A stretch of 64,000 nt of DNA from Phocaeicola abscessus CCUG 55929. GTDB lineage: Bacteria > Bacteroidota > Bacteroidia > Bacteroidales > Bacteroidaceae. The stretch spans positions 500,727 to 564,726 of the forward strand of contig NZ_HE997183.1 in NCBI RefSeq assembly GCF_000312445.1, in the 5' to 3' direction. The stretch's first letter is position 1. Every line of letters starts with the position of its first letter. Shown piece by piece: positions 35,188-44,002 of this stretch. Made by a program: the position numbers and the translations under genes. Under the pieces are notes generated by a model, which was not told the origin of the DNA, did no database searches, and saw only the letters and a list, made by a program, of their open reading frames with translations.

Positions 35188-35913
35188 TCATAAATAATCA
35201 GGCAAGGTTGCCAAATTAGCAATTATCATATCGGGCAAAGCTTCGTCGACGGGCTCGTTCCCCCAGCCTTCGCCTTTCAACCAAACGGTCTTGCAACCGA
35301 GAGCTTTCGCCGGAACCATATCTTTCGAGAAAGAATCTCCGATCACGAGCACTCGAGCGGGATCGCCCCCGAGCGCTTCCACACCCAAGCGATAGATAGC
35401 AGGATTGGGCTTCCGAATGCCGACAACCGACGACTCAACGACCGCAGTGAAAAACCGATCGAGGTTAAAATCTTCCAATATCGTTTGAATATTTCCGTAG
35501 AAATTGGAGACCAGAGCCAATGTATACCGGCGAGAAAGCTCCTCTACCACCGGACGAGTTACGCTCAACACGTCAGACACATAGTTATAGCTGCCATCCG
35601 TTACCTGATCGGCATAACGCTGAAGGAAATCCTCGTCCATCGGCAACTTCCCTTTCGATGCCAAATATTCGACTTGCAGTTTCGTTTTATAGGCCAAGAC
35701 TCGGCGAAAATCATCGTCGGGGCGTACATAAGGATATTTCGCCAGTGAACGCTCTCCGAACATATATGCTTCCCGAAAACTTTCTCTATCTACCGGAATG
35801 CGGAACTTTACATATTGCCTCCAAAGCACTTCCACCCAATGATGCCCGTTCGTATCAATGGTTCCACCATAATCAAAAATAATACCTTTTATATCAGTCC
35901 ACATTTCTTTCAT
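35188..35913 (-). CDS. HAD-family phosphatase
   Basis: A 241-residue HAD hydrolase. Motif I is IIFDYGGTIDTNG (Asp nucleophile; the second Asp position is Gly-Thr-Ile with D in TIDT), motif II is LVSNF, motif III is the Lys in GIRKPNPAIY and motif IV is VIGDSFSKDM. The second catalytic Asp (usually DxD) is replaced by Gly (DYG), so activity should be checked, though DYGGT is seen in other HAD subgroups. Overlaps the flippase-like gene by 20 nt; part of the putative head-group operon. Confidence 0.87.
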   Translation of the reverse strand: MKEMWTDIKGIIFDYGGTIDTNGHHWVEVLWRQYVKFRIPVDRESFREAYMFGERSLAKYPYVRPDDDFRRVLAYKTKLQVEYLASKGKLPMDEDFLQRYADQVTDGSYNYVSDVLSVTRPVVEELSRRYTLALVSNFYGNIQTILEDFNLDRFFTAVVESSVVGIRKPNPAIYRLGVEALGGDPARVLVIGDSFSKDMVPAKALGCKTVWLKGEGWGNEPVDEALPDMIIANLATLPDYL

Positions 35914-36967
35914 CTTTTTGTTGATTCCTGCCGTTACGCTCTTCTGCTACGAATAAATTTGTTCTTTCCTTATTCTCCGACACATTCGTTCCCACCTTCA
36001 TCAAGGCAACCCCGATCACGATCCATATCAATTCCCTGATGCGGGTGATCAATCCTGTATAAACGCCATAAGCTCCCGGAATGGATAATTTCCCTACCGC
36101 CAAAGCGAACCCGCCCTCTCGAGCTCCCAATTGCATGGGAGAGAAGAAAAAAATATTGGCAAACAATGAAGTGAATGCCATGATCAGGATGCAAGCGGGG
36201 AAACTCACATCCGTGGCCAAGATATTCAAAATAAAGTAAACCTCCATACACCCTAATACCCTTGCAAGGAATTCCAAGCCCAGAGAAGCGTAAAACGTCG
36301 TTTTGCGCTGTTTATGCAATTCGGCGATCTGATCGTCAATACGCTGCAAAACATCTCTTTTCTCTTCAGAAAAACGCTTTGCCCATTTCTTAGCAAAAGG
36401 AACGTATCCCAACATTTTCAGTGTCTTTACCGCCATACCTTTTCTATAACCCCGTAAAAAGAAATAAATCGAGATCAACAAGGCCAAACCTGCGACGGTA
36501 AAGAAAATACCTAAGAAAAAATCGACTGGATACAAAACGACGTACAAAAAGATAGAAGCAAACCAAAAGCATATATGCGAAAAGATATGCATCATGACGT
36601 ATAATATTACAGACGACGTCGCCTTGCTCGTACCCACATAAGGAGTCAGTTCCAGGATACGATAAGGTTCACCTCCCATCAATCCGCCAGGAGTCGCATA
36701 GTTTAATGCGAATCCAGTAACAGTGAGTTTATAAACTTTCCAAAAAGGAATAGGTGTACCTTTCTTCCCGTCTCGGATAATAATATACCAAGACAGCGCA
36801 TTGATCAAATAAATAAAAACCCATAACAGAATAATAGCCGGAAACCAATATCCTGCCCGTTTCAAGTTATGCCACAGTTCGTCATACTCCATATCGAACG
36901 AAAGAAGCATAATAACAATAGCGGCAATACCGAAAAATAAAAATATATTGCGATATTTACTCTTCAC
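35894..36967 (-). CDS. flippase-like integral membrane protein (UPF0104 / LPG-synthase TM family)
   Basis: A 357-residue protein with about 8 membrane helices and a hydrophilic Lys/Glu/Asn-rich tail. It belongs to the lysylphosphatidylglycerol-synthase transmembrane (AglD/UPF0104) group: LNYATPGGLMGGEPYRI and FFSPMQLGAREGGFALA are its characteristic blocks. The soluble aminoacyl-transfer domain of MprF is absent. Members are thought to move or modify lipids. It is embedded between the CDP-alcohol phosphotransferase and HAD genes with overlaps on both sides, consistent with flipping the product made by them. Confidence 0.88.
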   Translation of the reverse strand: MKSKYRNIFLFFGIAAIVIMLLSFDMEYDELWHNLKRAGYWFPAIILLWVFIYLINALSWYIIIRDGKKGTPIPFWKVYKLTVTGFALNYATPGGLMGGEPYRILELTPYVGTSKATSSVILYVMMHIFSHICFWFASIFLYVVLYPVDFFLGIFFTVAGLALLISIYFFLRGYRKGMAVKTLKMLGYVPFAKKWAKRFSEEKRDVLQRIDDQIAELHKQRKTTFYASLGLEFLARVLGCMEVYFILNILATDVSFPACILIMAFTSLFANIFFFSPMQLGAREGGFALAVGKLSIPGAYGVYTGLITRIRELIWIVIGVALMKVGTNVSENKERTNLFVAEERNGRNQQKDERNVD

Positions 36968-37913
36968 TGCTTTTCAACTTTTGGTAAAATCTTAACGATA
37001 ATGTTTCATGACGATGCCACATATACAAAAACAGCAAAGTCATGACTATAATCTCGAATACCAAAAACAGCCAGGGTGCTCCGATCAGCAAACTAACATA
37101 TAAGACAATAGCCCGTGTATTAAAGGTTAAGATATTCGCATATTTCATTAACGGCAGGCTTTCTTTTCTGAATTCGTCGCGTAAGTCCTGCGGGATATGA
37201 TCTCCGTACTTACGACGGACAACCGTGTAGAACTTCTGAAAGTTCGGTGTCATTTTCTCTTGATTACGGGTATAGTTTCCATAGAAATATAAAAATACCT
37301 TCCACCAAAAATTTTTTTTCCACGGCAGATTATGAAACAGTTCGCGCTGCTGTTTAAAATTGTCCAATTCGCTTCCGTCCTTACCTTTCAGAAAATAGAG
37401 ATGAATATTGCGGTAATAATCAGCCAACGTGCTTTGCTTACTGTGGAAGAACATTCCCGAAATAATGCAAAGTATCCATATCCATACACCCCACAGCATG
37501 CCGCTACCGATATCAAACGGCAGCGGTTGATTCATTAAACGAAGTGCTATCGCTATGTAAATCGCAGTAAACCACAAGTCGCCGGCAAAACCGTCGAGCA
37601 TTCTTCCCCAACGGGTTTTCTTTCCGGTCAACCGAGCAAGCTGCCCATCGCAACTGTCATAATGATTAGCCCATACCAAAAGGAATATACCTATCCACGT
37701 ATGCTTTAAATCGGGATAATAAAACATGATACCGGCAGTTACTCCCAAGAAAATAGACAAGATAGTTACCACGTTAGGATGTACGTTCAACTTTTCGAAG
37801 AACATGGCCCAGGCGTAACCGATAGGCCTATTAAAATAAATATCGAGGAACTCTTCCGTATCCTGCGATTTTAAAGATGCTGCAATCCCTCTCTTATTAG
37901 CTTCTTGATTCAT
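36957..37913 (-). CDS. CDP-alcohol phosphotransferase with altered Asp spacing
   Basis: A 318-residue membrane enzyme of the CDP-alcohol phosphatidyltransferase family, which transfers a phospho-alcohol from a CDP-linked donor to an alcohol acceptor. The signature reads DSCDGQLAR-x8-GRMLDGFAGD: the first three Asp are in place, but the fourth is one residue later than in the D-x3-D consensus (here D-x4-D, Gly at the usual position). It is longer than PgsA or PssA because of a C-terminal extension. It overlaps the ATP-grasp gene by 17 nt and the flippase-like gene by 11 nt. Confidence 0.9.
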   Translation of the reverse strand: MNQEANKRGIAASLKSQDTEEFLDIYFNRPIGYAWAMFFEKLNVHPNVVTILSIFLGVTAGIMFYYPDLKHTWIGIFLLVWANHYDSCDGQLARLTGKKTRWGRMLDGFAGDLWFTAIYIAIALRLMNQPLPFDIGSGMLWGVWIWILCIISGMFFHSKQSTLADYYRNIHLYFLKGKDGSELDNFKQQRELFHNLPWKKNFWWKVFLYFYGNYTRNQEKMTPNFQKFYTVVRRKYGDHIPQDLRDEFRKESLPLMKYANILTFNTRAIVLYVSLLIGAPWLFLVFEIIVMTLLFLYMWHRHETLSLRFYQKLKSSEE

Positions 37914-38769
37914 AGTTGTATTTCATTTCGGTCAAATAAGCGATGCAATTCGCAATGGCTATTCCACCTTCTTCACGACAATGTAAAAAGCTTGGCCAAT
38001 CATTAAAGTCGATGATCTTCATTGTTCCATCAGCCGCAATAATACCATCTCCCCCATAAATATGGACATTCAATATCCGCGCAGCTTTATCAGCCCATTT
38101 CTTCAGCACCTTCACGTCAAAGTCATACCCTGTAGGTTCTCCGTTGATTTTCTCCAAGTCGAACTTACTGTGAGCGGATGCAGAAAATCGATACCAATCC
38201 CAAAAGTCAGTATGCCGAACACCGTAAAATTTAATCAGATCTCCCATCAAATGTTCGTTGACAACAGCTGTCTTTATTCCCCTACGATAGAACTCAGACA
38301 ATATGTGTTGTGCCTCCTGCGGACAGGTAGCCAAACAGACATCATCCTTCACTACGGTATGAGAATCTCCTCTTTTCAACCAACAAGGATAAAAATCGAT
38401 GGCAATGGGAGTATCCGTCGGAATAATCATACTTCTCGGATAAGGGATGCCGTTTTTAATCAAGAGTTCCGTAAGCGGTTGACGGATACAATTAGCTATG
38501 CCATACCCGGAATTAATGATTAACGTTCCTGCCTCCTCCATCTTGCAGAGAAGAGAAACGGTCTCCGGACTGCGGGCCATATTATAAATCACATCAACGT
38601 GGATAGCAGGCTGCCTCAAGAACTCATCTTCCGAAAAGAGATCGATAATCCATCCTTTCTTTTCAAGTTCCTTCGTTACCTTGGCAAAGATAGCGGCATC
38701 GCTCTCCGTTCTATGAGGGGAATAGCGACTTCCTCGACTAATACCTATCACGTGTAATTCTTTCATCAC
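37897..38769 (-). CDS. ATP-grasp-like protein of head-group cassette
   Basis: A 290-residue cytosolic protein. The C-terminal half has an ATP-grasp look: a Lys-containing strand (PCWLKRGDSHTVVKDDV), VNEHLMGDLIKFYGV, and the metal-binding end IIDFNDWPSFLHCREEGG. The N-terminal part is a pre-grasp-like domain (VIGISRGSRYSP). Such enzymes ligate a carboxylate to an amine or phosphorylate a substrate. It lies 3 nt from the nucleotidyltransferase gene and overlaps the CDP-alcohol phosphotransferase gene, so it probably adds a chemical group to the same head group. Not otherwise recognised. Confidence 0.7.
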   Translation of the reverse strand: MMKELHVIGISRGSRYSPHRTESDAAIFAKVTKELEKKGWIIDLFSEDEFLRQPAIHVDVIYNMARSPETVSLLCKMEEAGTLIINSGYGIANCIRQPLTELLIKNGIPYPRSMIIPTDTPIAIDFYPCWLKRGDSHTVVKDDVCLATCPQEAQHILSEFYRRGIKTAVVNEHLMGDLIKFYGVRHTDFWDWYRFSASAHSKFDLEKINGEPTGYDFDVKVLKKWADKAARILNVHIYGGDGIIAADGTMKIIDFNDWPSFLHCREEGGIAIANCIAYLTEMKYNYESRS

Positions 38770-38772
38770 TTT

Positions 38773-39483
38773 CTATTCCATCGTTTCTTTCAAAAAAACT
38801 TCGGCCTTTCCGATATCTCCGGCATGATCTACATCCAATATCTTACTAAAAGGATAAGCTTTCAATCGACGTCCATCCTCAATCAACTGCCGTTGAAAAT
38901 TTCTCATGCGCACCATTCCCTTCTCCATGCATTGCTGCAACGTTTCAATGACAGAAGGTTTCAGACAATAAATCCCGCCTGAAACATACTTTGTATTCGC
39001 CTGCAAGGTATCATAAAAGCCCGTAATATTCCATCGATCGTCCGTAGCTACATACAAGGGCTTCTCATCGTCAATATAATCGGTTACGGCCATCCATCCT
39101 TCGTCGTCGGAATCGATGAAGTTGGCAATGTAAGTTTTAAATTCCGATTCTCGGAAAATTGTATCCACCGTAGTGAGGCAAAATTTTTCATCATGCAGAT
39201 ATCGGCTCAATTCATAAAAACTATGCATTGAACTGGGCGTTGATCGAATTACCAACCGGATAGGCACAACCGAAGTCTTTTGCAATTCAATCGAATGTAA
39301 TTTCGTCAACGGTTGTTCATCGTTGATAATGAGAGCGATTTCCGTAGCTCCGCATTCCGTAAAAATTCGAACGAGCCTATCGATCATTGCTGTTCCATCG
39401 ATCCTGACCATAGGTTTGGGTAAGATAACACCTTCCCGTGAAAGACGGGCTCCCTCTCCTGCCGCTATGATTGCAAATTTCAT
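38773..39483 (-). CDS. nucleotidyltransferase (NTP-transferase fold), probable cytidylyltransferase
   Basis: A 236-residue enzyme. The ATG at 39483 places the nucleotide-binding loop MKFAIIAAGEGARLSREG exactly at the N-terminus; LPKPMVRIDGTAMIDRLV and the metal-site TTVDTIF follow. The fold is that of sugar-1-phosphate and alcohol-phosphate nucleotidyltransferases. With a CDP-alcohol phosphotransferase two genes downstream, the best guess is CTP plus an alcohol phosphate giving a CDP-alcohol, comparable to the archaeal inositol-phosphate cytidylyltransferase/DIPP synthase pair. The substrate is unknown. Confidence 0.82.
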   Translation of the reverse strand: MKFAIIAAGEGARLSREGVILPKPMVRIDGTAMIDRLVRIFTECGATEIALIINDEQPLTKLHSIELQKTSVVPIRLVIRSTPSSMHSFYELSRYLHDEKFCLTTVDTIFRESEFKTYIANFIDSDDEGWMAVTDYIDDEKPLYVATDDRWNITGFYDTLQANTKYVSGGIYCLKPSVIETLQQCMEKGMVRMRNFQRQLIEDGRRLKAYPFSKILDVDHAGDIGKAEVFLKETME

Positions 39484-39487
39484 TCCC

Positions 39488-40594
39488 TTATAAGGTTTCT
39501 CTCGCATCGTCAGAACTGTCTAACTTCAGTCTGTAACTGTCATCACGTTTATCAAAATATTGCTTCTTCAACGGATTGGCATGAATCGCTTCTTCATGAT
39601 TGCGATGTCGAAAAATATCCAAAGTCAAATAAACGGCGTTACGCATTGCACTCTCATCCGCTTCTCCTTTCCCTGCGATATCGTAAGCAACGCCATGAGT
39701 CGGTGAGGCATAGACAATCGGCAACCCCGCGGTATATTCTACACCGCCGACAGCAGTCAAAGCCTTGAACAAAGCAAGCCCCTGATCATGATACATGGCC
39801 AAAATACCATCGTAAAGAGCATAATTGCCCGATCCGACCAAACTATCAACAGCATAAGGTCCAAAACACAAGATATCTTCTTCCATCATCTCTTTTATCG
39901 CAGGAACAATAAGTTCTCCTTCTTCTTTTCCTAATAACCCTTCCAGACCAGCATACGGATTCAAAGAAAGTATGGCGATACGAGGATTATATACGCCAAA
40001 ATCATTGACCAAGGCGTGGTGAAACGCGGATATTTTTTCCTTCAACAATTTCTTGGTCAACATAGAAGGAATTTCACGCAAGGCTATACAGTCTGTAATT
40101 AAGGCGACCCTTAACTCATCCTTCACATAGATGTTAATAGGCGTCTGCTCCGTTCGGAGTTCTCTTACCATGTATGCAGATTGATCTGTAAAATGAAAAT
40201 CAGCGCTCTGAATAGTTCCCATATTAATCGGAGTGGTGACCAACACATCGACAAATCCTTCTTTATAATCCGAAACGGCTCGACGGAGTGCATCCAAAGC
40301 GGCTTGTCCAGATTCGATCGACGGACGCCCCATCTCCACCTTGAGTTCATCGTTCACACAGGGCAAAATATTCAATCTTTCCGCATCAGCCTCCTTCGCA
40401 TTATTTATAATACTGAAAACCATATCGATATCCATAGCTTTCCGATGATAGGTCGCAACTTTCGGAGATCCGTAAACGATAGGAGTGCAAAAATCGAACA
40501 TCGTCGGTTCAGCAAATGTCTTTAATATTATTTCGTACCCGATACCGTTCACATCTCCATGCGTAATGCCTACTTTTATTTTATTATTTCCCAT
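39488..40594 (-). CDS. pdxA: 4-hydroxythreonine-4-phosphate dehydrogenase
   Basis: A 368-residue PdxA of the DXP-dependent pyridoxal phosphate pathway. Motifs are KVGITHGDVNGIGYE at the start, LVTTPINM and the metal and substrate site MYHDQGLALFKAL followed by TAGLPIVYASPTHGVAYDIAGKG (the conserved His and Asp residues are present). It precedes the nucleotidyltransferase gene by 4 nt. pdxJ is not in the window. Confidence 0.95.
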   Translation of the reverse strand: MGNNKIKVGITHGDVNGIGYEIILKTFAEPTMFDFCTPIVYGSPKVATYHRKAMDIDMVFSIINNAKEADAERLNILPCVNDELKVEMGRPSIESGQAALDALRRAVSDYKEGFVDVLVTTPINMGTIQSADFHFTDQSAYMVRELRTEQTPINIYVKDELRVALITDCIALREIPSMLTKKLLKEKISAFHHALVNDFGVYNPRIAILSLNPYAGLEGLLGKEEGELIVPAIKEMMEEDILCFGPYAVDSLVGSGNYALYDGILAMYHDQGLALFKALTAVGGVEYTAGLPIVYASPTHGVAYDIAGKGEADESAMRNAVYLTLDIFRHRNHEEAIHANPLKKQYFDKRDDSYRLKLDSSDDARETL

Positions 40595-40622
40595 TTCACT
40601 TAATATTTATTCAAAAGCATCT

Positions 40623-41696
40623 CTACTTGTTATCCGATATCCTCGCGGTATCTATTTTTTCTTCTTGGATGTCGTCATCGGCATTGATGACAATTTCCGG
40701 CAACTCTTCTTCCTTGGGTAATTTCAAGGTATAAAGAGCAGCTTCCATTTTACGCATATAATCTCTTTTCAGTTTATCCGGAGAAAAAACAAAGGCCTCC
40801 ACAACGACCACCCGGCCATTAACCTGATCTACCCTTGCATGTGAGACAAAGGGGCCGCCCATGATATCATTCTTCACATCCCAAAGTCCACGAACTTCCA
40901 TCGCATAATCACCACGGACGGAAATATCTTTGGAAGACACATGTAATGAATCCGTTTCCATATACATGCCTTCCCGTTCTCCCGGAATATTGATTTTCAT
41001 GACAGAATCGCGTTTATGGATAAAATAATTCAATGTAAAAGTGTTCTTGTCCACATAAGGATAGGCGTACATGACGAAGTTCAAATCAGCATTGACCCGA
41101 TTGGTCGAAGTCCAGAAGAAATCTTTTCCAACCTTTTTACTTTGCAATTCAGTAGGTATCCAAATATCACAACCAAAGATACTGTCCACATAATTGGAGA
41201 CCATTTCATTGTGCTTTTTCTTTAAAAGCTCTATTTCGCGATTCATTTCAACGCGAGTAAAGAAGTTTACAATCGTCTGGCTGTGCTGATGGACGAAATC
41301 AACAAAAGACTGTTCATCAGGCGATTGGATGGTCATGATCATTTGAGGAACTGCATAGACATCGCGAGAATATTTCATCTTCGACTGCGTATAGTTCGGA
41401 CTGATATCCACAATAATGATATTGCGAAATATTCGCAATATCTGATTGAAATGTTTCGGATCAGTATTCGAAATGCGGAACGAACGTTCGGGTTGAGGCA
41501 GTCCAGGAACATTCGTATCCAATACGTCAAACAAGGCTCTGCCTGCAGGACTCTCCCACATATCCGCATTCACAACGACTAAGACTTCATAAGGTCTGCC
41601 ACTGGACGTCGGAGTAAATACGCTTTTGTTGCCACAGGCAGACAAAATCATCATAAAACATACAAACGAAAGAAAAGTAATGGTCTTTTTCATCAT
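40623..41696 (-). CDS. DUF4837-type lipoprotein
   Basis: A 357-residue predicted lipoprotein (lipobox LSAC at about residue 21). The mature part starts with SSGRPYEVLVVVNADMWESPAG, a conserved start of the DUF4837 family of Bacteroidota. Function is unknown. It begins 1 nt after rlmN ends and lies 28 nt before pdxA, so it is part of the long operon. Confidence 0.82.
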   Translation of the reverse strand: MMKKTITFLSFVCFMMILSACGNKSVFTPTSSGRPYEVLVVVNADMWESPAGRALFDVLDTNVPGLPQPERSFRISNTDPKHFNQILRIFRNIIIVDISPNYTQSKMKYSRDVYAVPQMIMTIQSPDEQSFVDFVHQHSQTIVNFFTRVEMNREIELLKKKHNEMVSNYVDSIFGCDIWIPTELQSKKVGKDFFWTSTNRVNADLNFVMYAYPYVDKNTFTLNYFIHKRDSVMKINIPGEREGMYMETDSLHVSSKDISVRGDYAMEVRGLWDVKNDIMGGPFVSHARVDQVNGRVVVVEAFVFSPDKLKRDYMRKMEAALYTLKLPKEEELPEIVINADDDIQEEKIDTARISDNK

Positions 41697-41697
41697 G

Positions 41698-42738
41698 TTA
41701 CAGTTTTTTTAATTTCTGTTTTTCGGCTGTCGACAACATTCCGCAAGCCGCAAAAATATCTTCTCCGCGCGAAGTACGAATGGTAGCAAACACACCGTGC
41801 TTCGTCAGATAATCTCTAAAAGCTACGATTGCATCCATACTCGCCCCCTCTAACAACACACCCGGTACGGTATGGAATCGTATCAAATTCACCCGACATT
41901 CCAATCCATGTAATAAACGTACCAATTCTTTTGCATAGATTAAAGAATCGTTCAAGTTCCTAAACACAATGTATTCGAAAGAGAGACGGCGTTGATGAGA
42001 AAAATCATACTTCCGGAGCGTCTCCACCAAATCGACAATACTAAATATCTTTTCTACCGGCATCAGTTTCCGACGCTGCGCGGGAAATGGCGTATGCAAA
42101 CTGATTGCCAAATGACACGTACTTTCTTTCAAGAAACGTTCGATTCCCTTTTTTAATCCCACAGAAGATACGGTAATACGTTTCGGACTCCATTTATATC
42201 CATACTCCGAGGTCAGAATTTCCAATGCTTTAAGCACATTATCCAAATTATCCATTGGTTCGCCCATTCCCATAAAAACCACATTCGTGAGCTTATCGCG
42301 TTCAGGGACAGAATAGATCTGATTGATAATCTGATTGGTGGTGAGGTCAGCGGCATGCCCTTGTTTCCCTGTCATACAAAACAGGCAATCCATCTTACAC
42401 CCTACTTGGGAAGAAACACACAAGGTAGCCCTGTCTTCTTCAGGAATATAAACAGTTTCAATGAAATTACCCCCGATAGTACGGAATAAATACTTTACAG
42501 TTCCATCAACAGAACATTGCGCTTCCACCGGGCGAGATGCTCCGATTTCATACTTATCGTGCAACCATTCGCGATATCTTAAAGAAAGATTGGTCATTTC
42601 ATCTATCGAATTCACCTTCTTCTCATAAATCCAAGAAGCAATCTGCTTAGCTGCGAAACGGGGCATGCCAAGCTGTTGCACAATTTGTTGAATTTCATAT
42701 AGTGTCCTGCCTAACAAAGGCATCTTTGGGGTTTCCAT
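41698..42738 (-). CDS. rlmN: 23S rRNA/tRNA adenine C2-methyltransferase RlmN
   Basis: A 346-residue radical SAM enzyme methylating A2503 of 23S rRNA and A37 of some tRNAs. The ATG at 42738 is preferred to 42819, whose extra 27 residues are not conserved in character. The cluster motif is CKMDCLFC, the GMGEPMDNLDNV block binds SAM, and the catalytic Cys pair includes the C-terminal AACGML. It heads the operon that runs to 33978; -7 element at 42760-42767. Confidence 0.95.
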   Translation of the reverse strand: METPKMPLLGRTLYEIQQIVQQLGMPRFAAKQIASWIYEKKVNSIDEMTNLSLRYREWLHDKYEIGASRPVEAQCSVDGTVKYLFRTIGGNFIETVYIPEEDRATLCVSSQVGCKMDCLFCMTGKQGHAADLTTNQIINQIYSVPERDKLTNVVFMGMGEPMDNLDNVLKALEILTSEYGYKWSPKRITVSSVGLKKGIERFLKESTCHLAISLHTPFPAQRRKLMPVEKIFSIVDLVETLRKYDFSHQRRLSFEYIVFRNLNDSLIYAKELVRLLHGLECRVNLIRFHTVPGVLLEGASMDAIVAFRDYLTKHGVFATIRTSRGEDIFAACGMLSTAEKQKLKKL

Positions 42739-42759
42739 ACAAATTACATATTGGACTTC

Positions 42760-42767
42760 CAAAGGTA
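42760..42767 (-). promoter_or_regulatory. -7 element for the rlmN-to-fucP operon
   Basis: Minus-strand TACCTTTG, 22 nt before the rlmN ATG. No other promoter is evident in the tightly packed genes downstream. Confidence 0.5.
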
Positions 42768-42892
42768 AACAAAATAATTTATAACCGAAGATGTATTTAA
42801 GAAATAAATATGGACTCAACTACTAATAGCGGATATAGATATCTTTCCCTATCCATTCAAAAAAATAATACATTCATGCTCTTGAGAAACTC

Positions 42893-43138
42893 TCATTTCC
42901 TACGACTAAAAAACCGGCGGATTCGACGCATAACCTTCAATCCCGTCATTACCCCGTCATAGATAGCTATTCCCATACTAACGTGTTGCATAAGCCCACC
43001 CATCCCCGGTTGTCTCTCCTCAGGCATGAATATTTCGTGAATGGTCTTTCTGATCTTATTTCCTGTTTCGCGCACCTCCGCCAATTTATCTTTTTTTTGT
43101 TGACGAATATCGTTTAGCGTTATCATCTTTTTACTCAT
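42893..43138 (-). CDS. small basic hypothetical protein (YtxH/holin-like operon)
   Basis: An 81-residue protein with a charged N-terminal half, a short moderately hydrophobic stretch (GLMQHVSMGIAIYDGVMTGL) and a strongly basic end (RRIRRFFSRRK). The ATG at 43138 overlaps the stop region of the previous gene, implying coupling. Third member of a three-gene set that recurs in Bacteroidota. Function is unknown. Confidence 0.7.
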   Translation of the reverse strand: MSKKMITLNDIRQQKKDKLAEVRETGNKIRKTIHEIFMPEERQPGMGGLMQHVSMGIAIYDGVMTGLKVMRRIRRFFSRRK

Positions 43139-43532
43139 GATCTTCGTCGTTTAAAAACAGATTGGCAAGAAAATTAACTAAGGGATGGATAATCAATCGT
43201 TTACGAAAACAAGCTATGAGAATTATCAACAAAATAATTAAGCATGTAATAATAGCAAAGCTCCCCGTCAAGCTGCCCACTAAAGGTTCAAGAATATAGG
43301 CAAAAGTAAACGACAAATAAAATAAAGCGATGATACCAAGGACAATCAATATTAATACTAATAAAAGCGTTGAAATAAGAACGGTCAATTTTTCGACCAG
43401 TTGCAACTTGACATAATCTCTCTGAATATTAACATACCGTTTCAGTTGTTGATACAGCTGTTGCAAGTTTTCTATATTTTTATCACTTGAGAACATCATA
43501 GGGAAAAATTTATAGAACGACATCGTCGACAT
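43131..43532 (-). CDS. YqjE/holin-X-like membrane protein
   Basis: A 133-residue protein with two long membrane helices (about 47-75 and 85-108) after an amphipathic N-terminal helix. It looks like the Bacteroidota phage-holin-superfamily/YqjE group (membrane proteins of stress operons, not phage genes). The true start may be the Met at 43496 (MFSSDKNIENLQQLYQQ). It lies between a YtxH gene and a small basic protein gene. Confidence 0.75.
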   Translation of the reverse strand: MSTMSFYKFFPMMFSSDKNIENLQQLYQQLKRYVNIQRDYVKLQLVEKLTVLISTLLLVLILIVLGIIALFYLSFTFAYILEPLVGSLTGSFAIITCLIILLIILIACFRKRLIIHPLVNFLANLFLNDEDHE

Positions 43533-43584
43533 GCCCTATGAAAATACAATTTTCCACAGTAAGTGTCCATGCTTCAAAACAAAA

Positions 43585-43785
43585 TCATGCTTCTTCTTGA
43601 GCATCGGTAATCTCATCAACTAAGTCATCCATCTCTGTACGACTCAGTTTAATGCCTTTCTTCCGTAAAGCTTCTACTATTTTGTTACGCGTTTCTTCCC
43701 CTTTTTCCGGAGCAAACAAAATGCCCGCTGCTATGCCAACGACGGCTCCGCCAATAAATGCTGCTAAAATACTTAATCCTCTCAT
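43585..43785 (-). CDS. YtxH-domain stress protein
   Basis: A 66-residue protein with one N-terminal glycine-rich membrane segment (ILAAFIGGAVVGIAAGILFAP) followed by EKGEETRNKI, the standard YtxH signature. YtxH-type proteins are linked to general stress. First gene of the three-gene operon; a -7 element lies at 43808-43815. Confidence 0.88.
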   Translation of the reverse strand: MRGLSILAAFIGGAVVGIAAGILFAPEKGEETRNKIVEALRKKGIKLSRTEMDDLVDEITDAQEEA

Positions 43786-43807
43786 AATGTTTGAAAATTA
43801 ATTTCTA

Positions 43808-43815
43808 CAAATCTA
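43808..43815 (-). promoter_or_regulatory. -7 element for YtxH operon
   Basis: Minus-strand TAGATTTG, 23 nt before the start at 43785. Confidence 0.45.
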
Positions 43816-43933
43816 TAAAATAAAAATTAAGCAGAAGCCTTACTTTTACTTTTTTTCTTTCTATAAAGAAATAAAAAGAGTCTGTTAACCTAATTTAACC
43901 GGTCAAGTATGGTAAAAGCTATGTAGATATTAC

Positions 43934-43941
43934 TACTTTTG
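43934..43941 (+). promoter_or_regulatory. -7 element for SPOR lipoprotein gene
   Basis: TACTTTTG, 62 nt before the ATG at 44003. Confidence 0.5.
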
Positions 43942-44002
43942 TAGACTTATGTATTGGACAACCGCCGTCATGTTGAACAATGATTATTTAAAATAGAGAA
44001 AA

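Noticed and set aside
43131-43532. Prophage holin
   Set aside because: The neighbours are YtxH and a small basic protein, a known chromosomal stress-type set; no phage genes are present.
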